Below, piece by piece: positions 6,247 to 6,982 of a stretch of 6,982 nt of DNA (position 1 is its first letter; every line of letters begins with the position of its first letter). The notes under the pieces were generated by a model. The model did no database searches, was not told the origin of the DNA, and saw only the letters and a list, made by a program, of their open reading frames with translations. Source of the stretch: Bacteroidota bacterium (GTDB taxonomy: Bacteria; Bacteroidota; Bacteroidia; Bacteroidales; UBA10428); the NCBI GenBank assembly GCA_024640925.1, contig JAHEEB010000097.1:1-6982 (forward strand), written 5' to 3'. Position numbers and translations under genes: made by a program.

Positions 6247-6933
6247 TTATTCACCAATAAATTGATATCCCACTCCACGAATGGTTTTAATATATTCAGG
6301 GTTTTTCGGACCATCGTTCAATTTCTGTCTCAACCGACTTACCAACACATCGATAGATCGGTCAAACACCTGCCAATCGATGCCATGCAAATTATCCATC
6401 AATTGTTCTCTCGATAAAACCTTGCCTTTGTTTTTTACAAGCATTTCAAGAAGAATGAATTCAAGTGTGCTTAAGTCGATTTGTTTCTCATCAATTTTAG
6501 CCAGATATTTGTCAGGAAACAGTTCCAAATTGCCTGCTTTCAACTTATCTGACTTTTGTGTACTGTATATCCTCCGGAGTATCACCTGGATTCGGGCAAT
6601 CAATTCTCTTGGTTCAAAAGGCTTTGCCATATAATCGTCTGCCCCAAGTTCCAGTCCCACAATTTTATCAGTTACTTCACCCCGGGCGGTAAGCATAATG
6701 ATTGGCACATTGTTTATTTTTCGTATTTCCCGGCAGACTTCAAACCCATCCATACCGGGCATCATCACATCTAAAACAACTAAATCGGGGGAAAATTTTC
6801 CAACAGCCTTAAGTCCCTCAACGGGAAGGGTTGCCGAAATAACTTCAAACCCAAATTTAGAAAGGTATTCTTTTAAAAGGGCATTTAATTTTTCGTCGTC
6901 GTCAATTACAAGTATTCTGGGCAAACTGGACAT
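6247..6933 (-). CDS. OmpR/PhoB-family response regulator
   Basis: DNA-binding response regulator of 228 residues, typical for the family, and the cognate partner of the kinase directly downstream. The receiver domain (about 5-120) has the acidic pocket D11-D13, phospho-acceptor D55 in LVVLDVMMPGMDGFEV, the switch threonine T82 (LTAR) and K104 (KPF). The C-terminal winged helix (about 131-226) has LSTLEFILLEML, LSREQLMDNL, the recognition-helix region FDRSIDVLVSRLRQKL (190-205) and the wing motif KTIRGVGYQF (216-225). No key residue is missing. The ATG at 6933 gives the expected start just before beta-1 (RILVIDDD); it is preceded by an A-rich stretch without Shine-Dalgarno sequence. Targets are unknown. 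The lipoprotein pair downstream on the same strand is a plausible target by proximity only. Confidence 0.97.
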   Translation of the reverse strand: MSSLPRILVIDDDEKLNALLKEYLSKFGFEVISATLPVEGLKAVGKFSPDLVVLDVMMPGMDGFEVCREIRKINNVPIIMLTARGEVTDKIVGLELGADDYMAKPFEPRELIARIQVILRRIYSTQKSDKLKAGNLELFPDKYLAKIDEKQIDLSTLEFILLEMLVKNKGKVLSREQLMDNLHGIDWQVFDRSIDVLVSRLRQKLNDGPKNPEYIKTIRGVGYQFIGE

Positions 6934-6952
6934 TTTTGATAATTGTTTGATA

Positions 6953-6960
6953 CAAATTTA
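6953..6960 (-). promoter_or_regulatory. Candidate -7 element for the two-component operon
   Basis: The minus strand reads TAAATTTG, an exact match to TAnnTTTG, 19 bases upstream of the regulator ATG. The predicted transcript leader would be short, about 12 bases. The window ends 22 bases upstream, so a -33 element can barely be examined; a TTTG lies only 10 bases upstream, which is too close. Confidence 0.4.
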
Positions 6961-6982
6961 TAATTATTTTCAAAGATCGTTT

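Noticed and set aside
1..6982. CRISPR array, tRNA, rRNA, insertion sequence or diversity-generating template repeat
   Set aside because: I saw no regularly spaced repeats, cloverleaf, transposase motif or reverse transcriptase by reading both strands.

Overview
The window looks like a low-GC Bacteroidota chromosome segment, probably from Bacteroidales or a related order. The evidence is two FISUMP-domain lipoproteins with acidic residues after the lipobox cysteine, TAnnTTTG-type -7 promoter elements, start codons mostly without a Shine-Dalgarno sequence, and a LepA N-terminus of Bacteroidota type. No tRNA, rRNA, CRISPR array, transposase or phage gene is visible.

Layout, left to right. (1) The 5' part of lepA (minus strand) runs off the left edge at position 1. 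(2) A roughly 130-base divergent intergenic region carries promoter candidates for lepA (minus) and for a two-gene plus-strand unit. (3) That unit is a GNAT acetyltransferase followed 3 bases later by an N-formylglutamate amidohydrolase-family protein. (4) A perfect 11-bp hairpin at 1827-1856 separates this unit from the convergent minus-strand genes and probably ends transcription from both sides. (5) Two tandem paralogous lipoproteins on the minus strand (upstream copy 4807-3317, downstream copy 3261-1867) share a three-part ectodomain: an unnamed N-terminal beta-rich domain, a middle carboxypeptidase-regulatory-like region, and a C-terminal FISUMP domain. (6) A 434-base gap contains a possible lipoprotein promoter, an unusually strong Shine-Dalgarno sequence followed by a 3-codon ORF, a 12-bp palindrome and possibly a decayed reading frame. 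(7) An OmpR/PhoB-type response regulator and a short HAMP histidine kinase, 9 bases apart on the minus strand, end the window.

Working together. The regulator and kinase form a standard two-component operon. The kinase has almost no extracytoplasmic domain, so it probably senses a membrane or envelope signal, or a small ligand such as a metal. The lipoprotein pair lies directly downstream on the same strand and is predicted to be displayed on the cell surface. It is a natural candidate target of the two-component system, but nothing in the sequence proves the link. The acetyltransferase and amidohydrolase pair appears to be a separate small metabolic unit.

The least ordinary parts are the duplicated lipoproteins with an N-terminal domain I cannot name, the kinase's short histidine-containing loop, and the unexplained content of the 434-base gap. 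I see no clear evidence of a wholly new multi-gene system.
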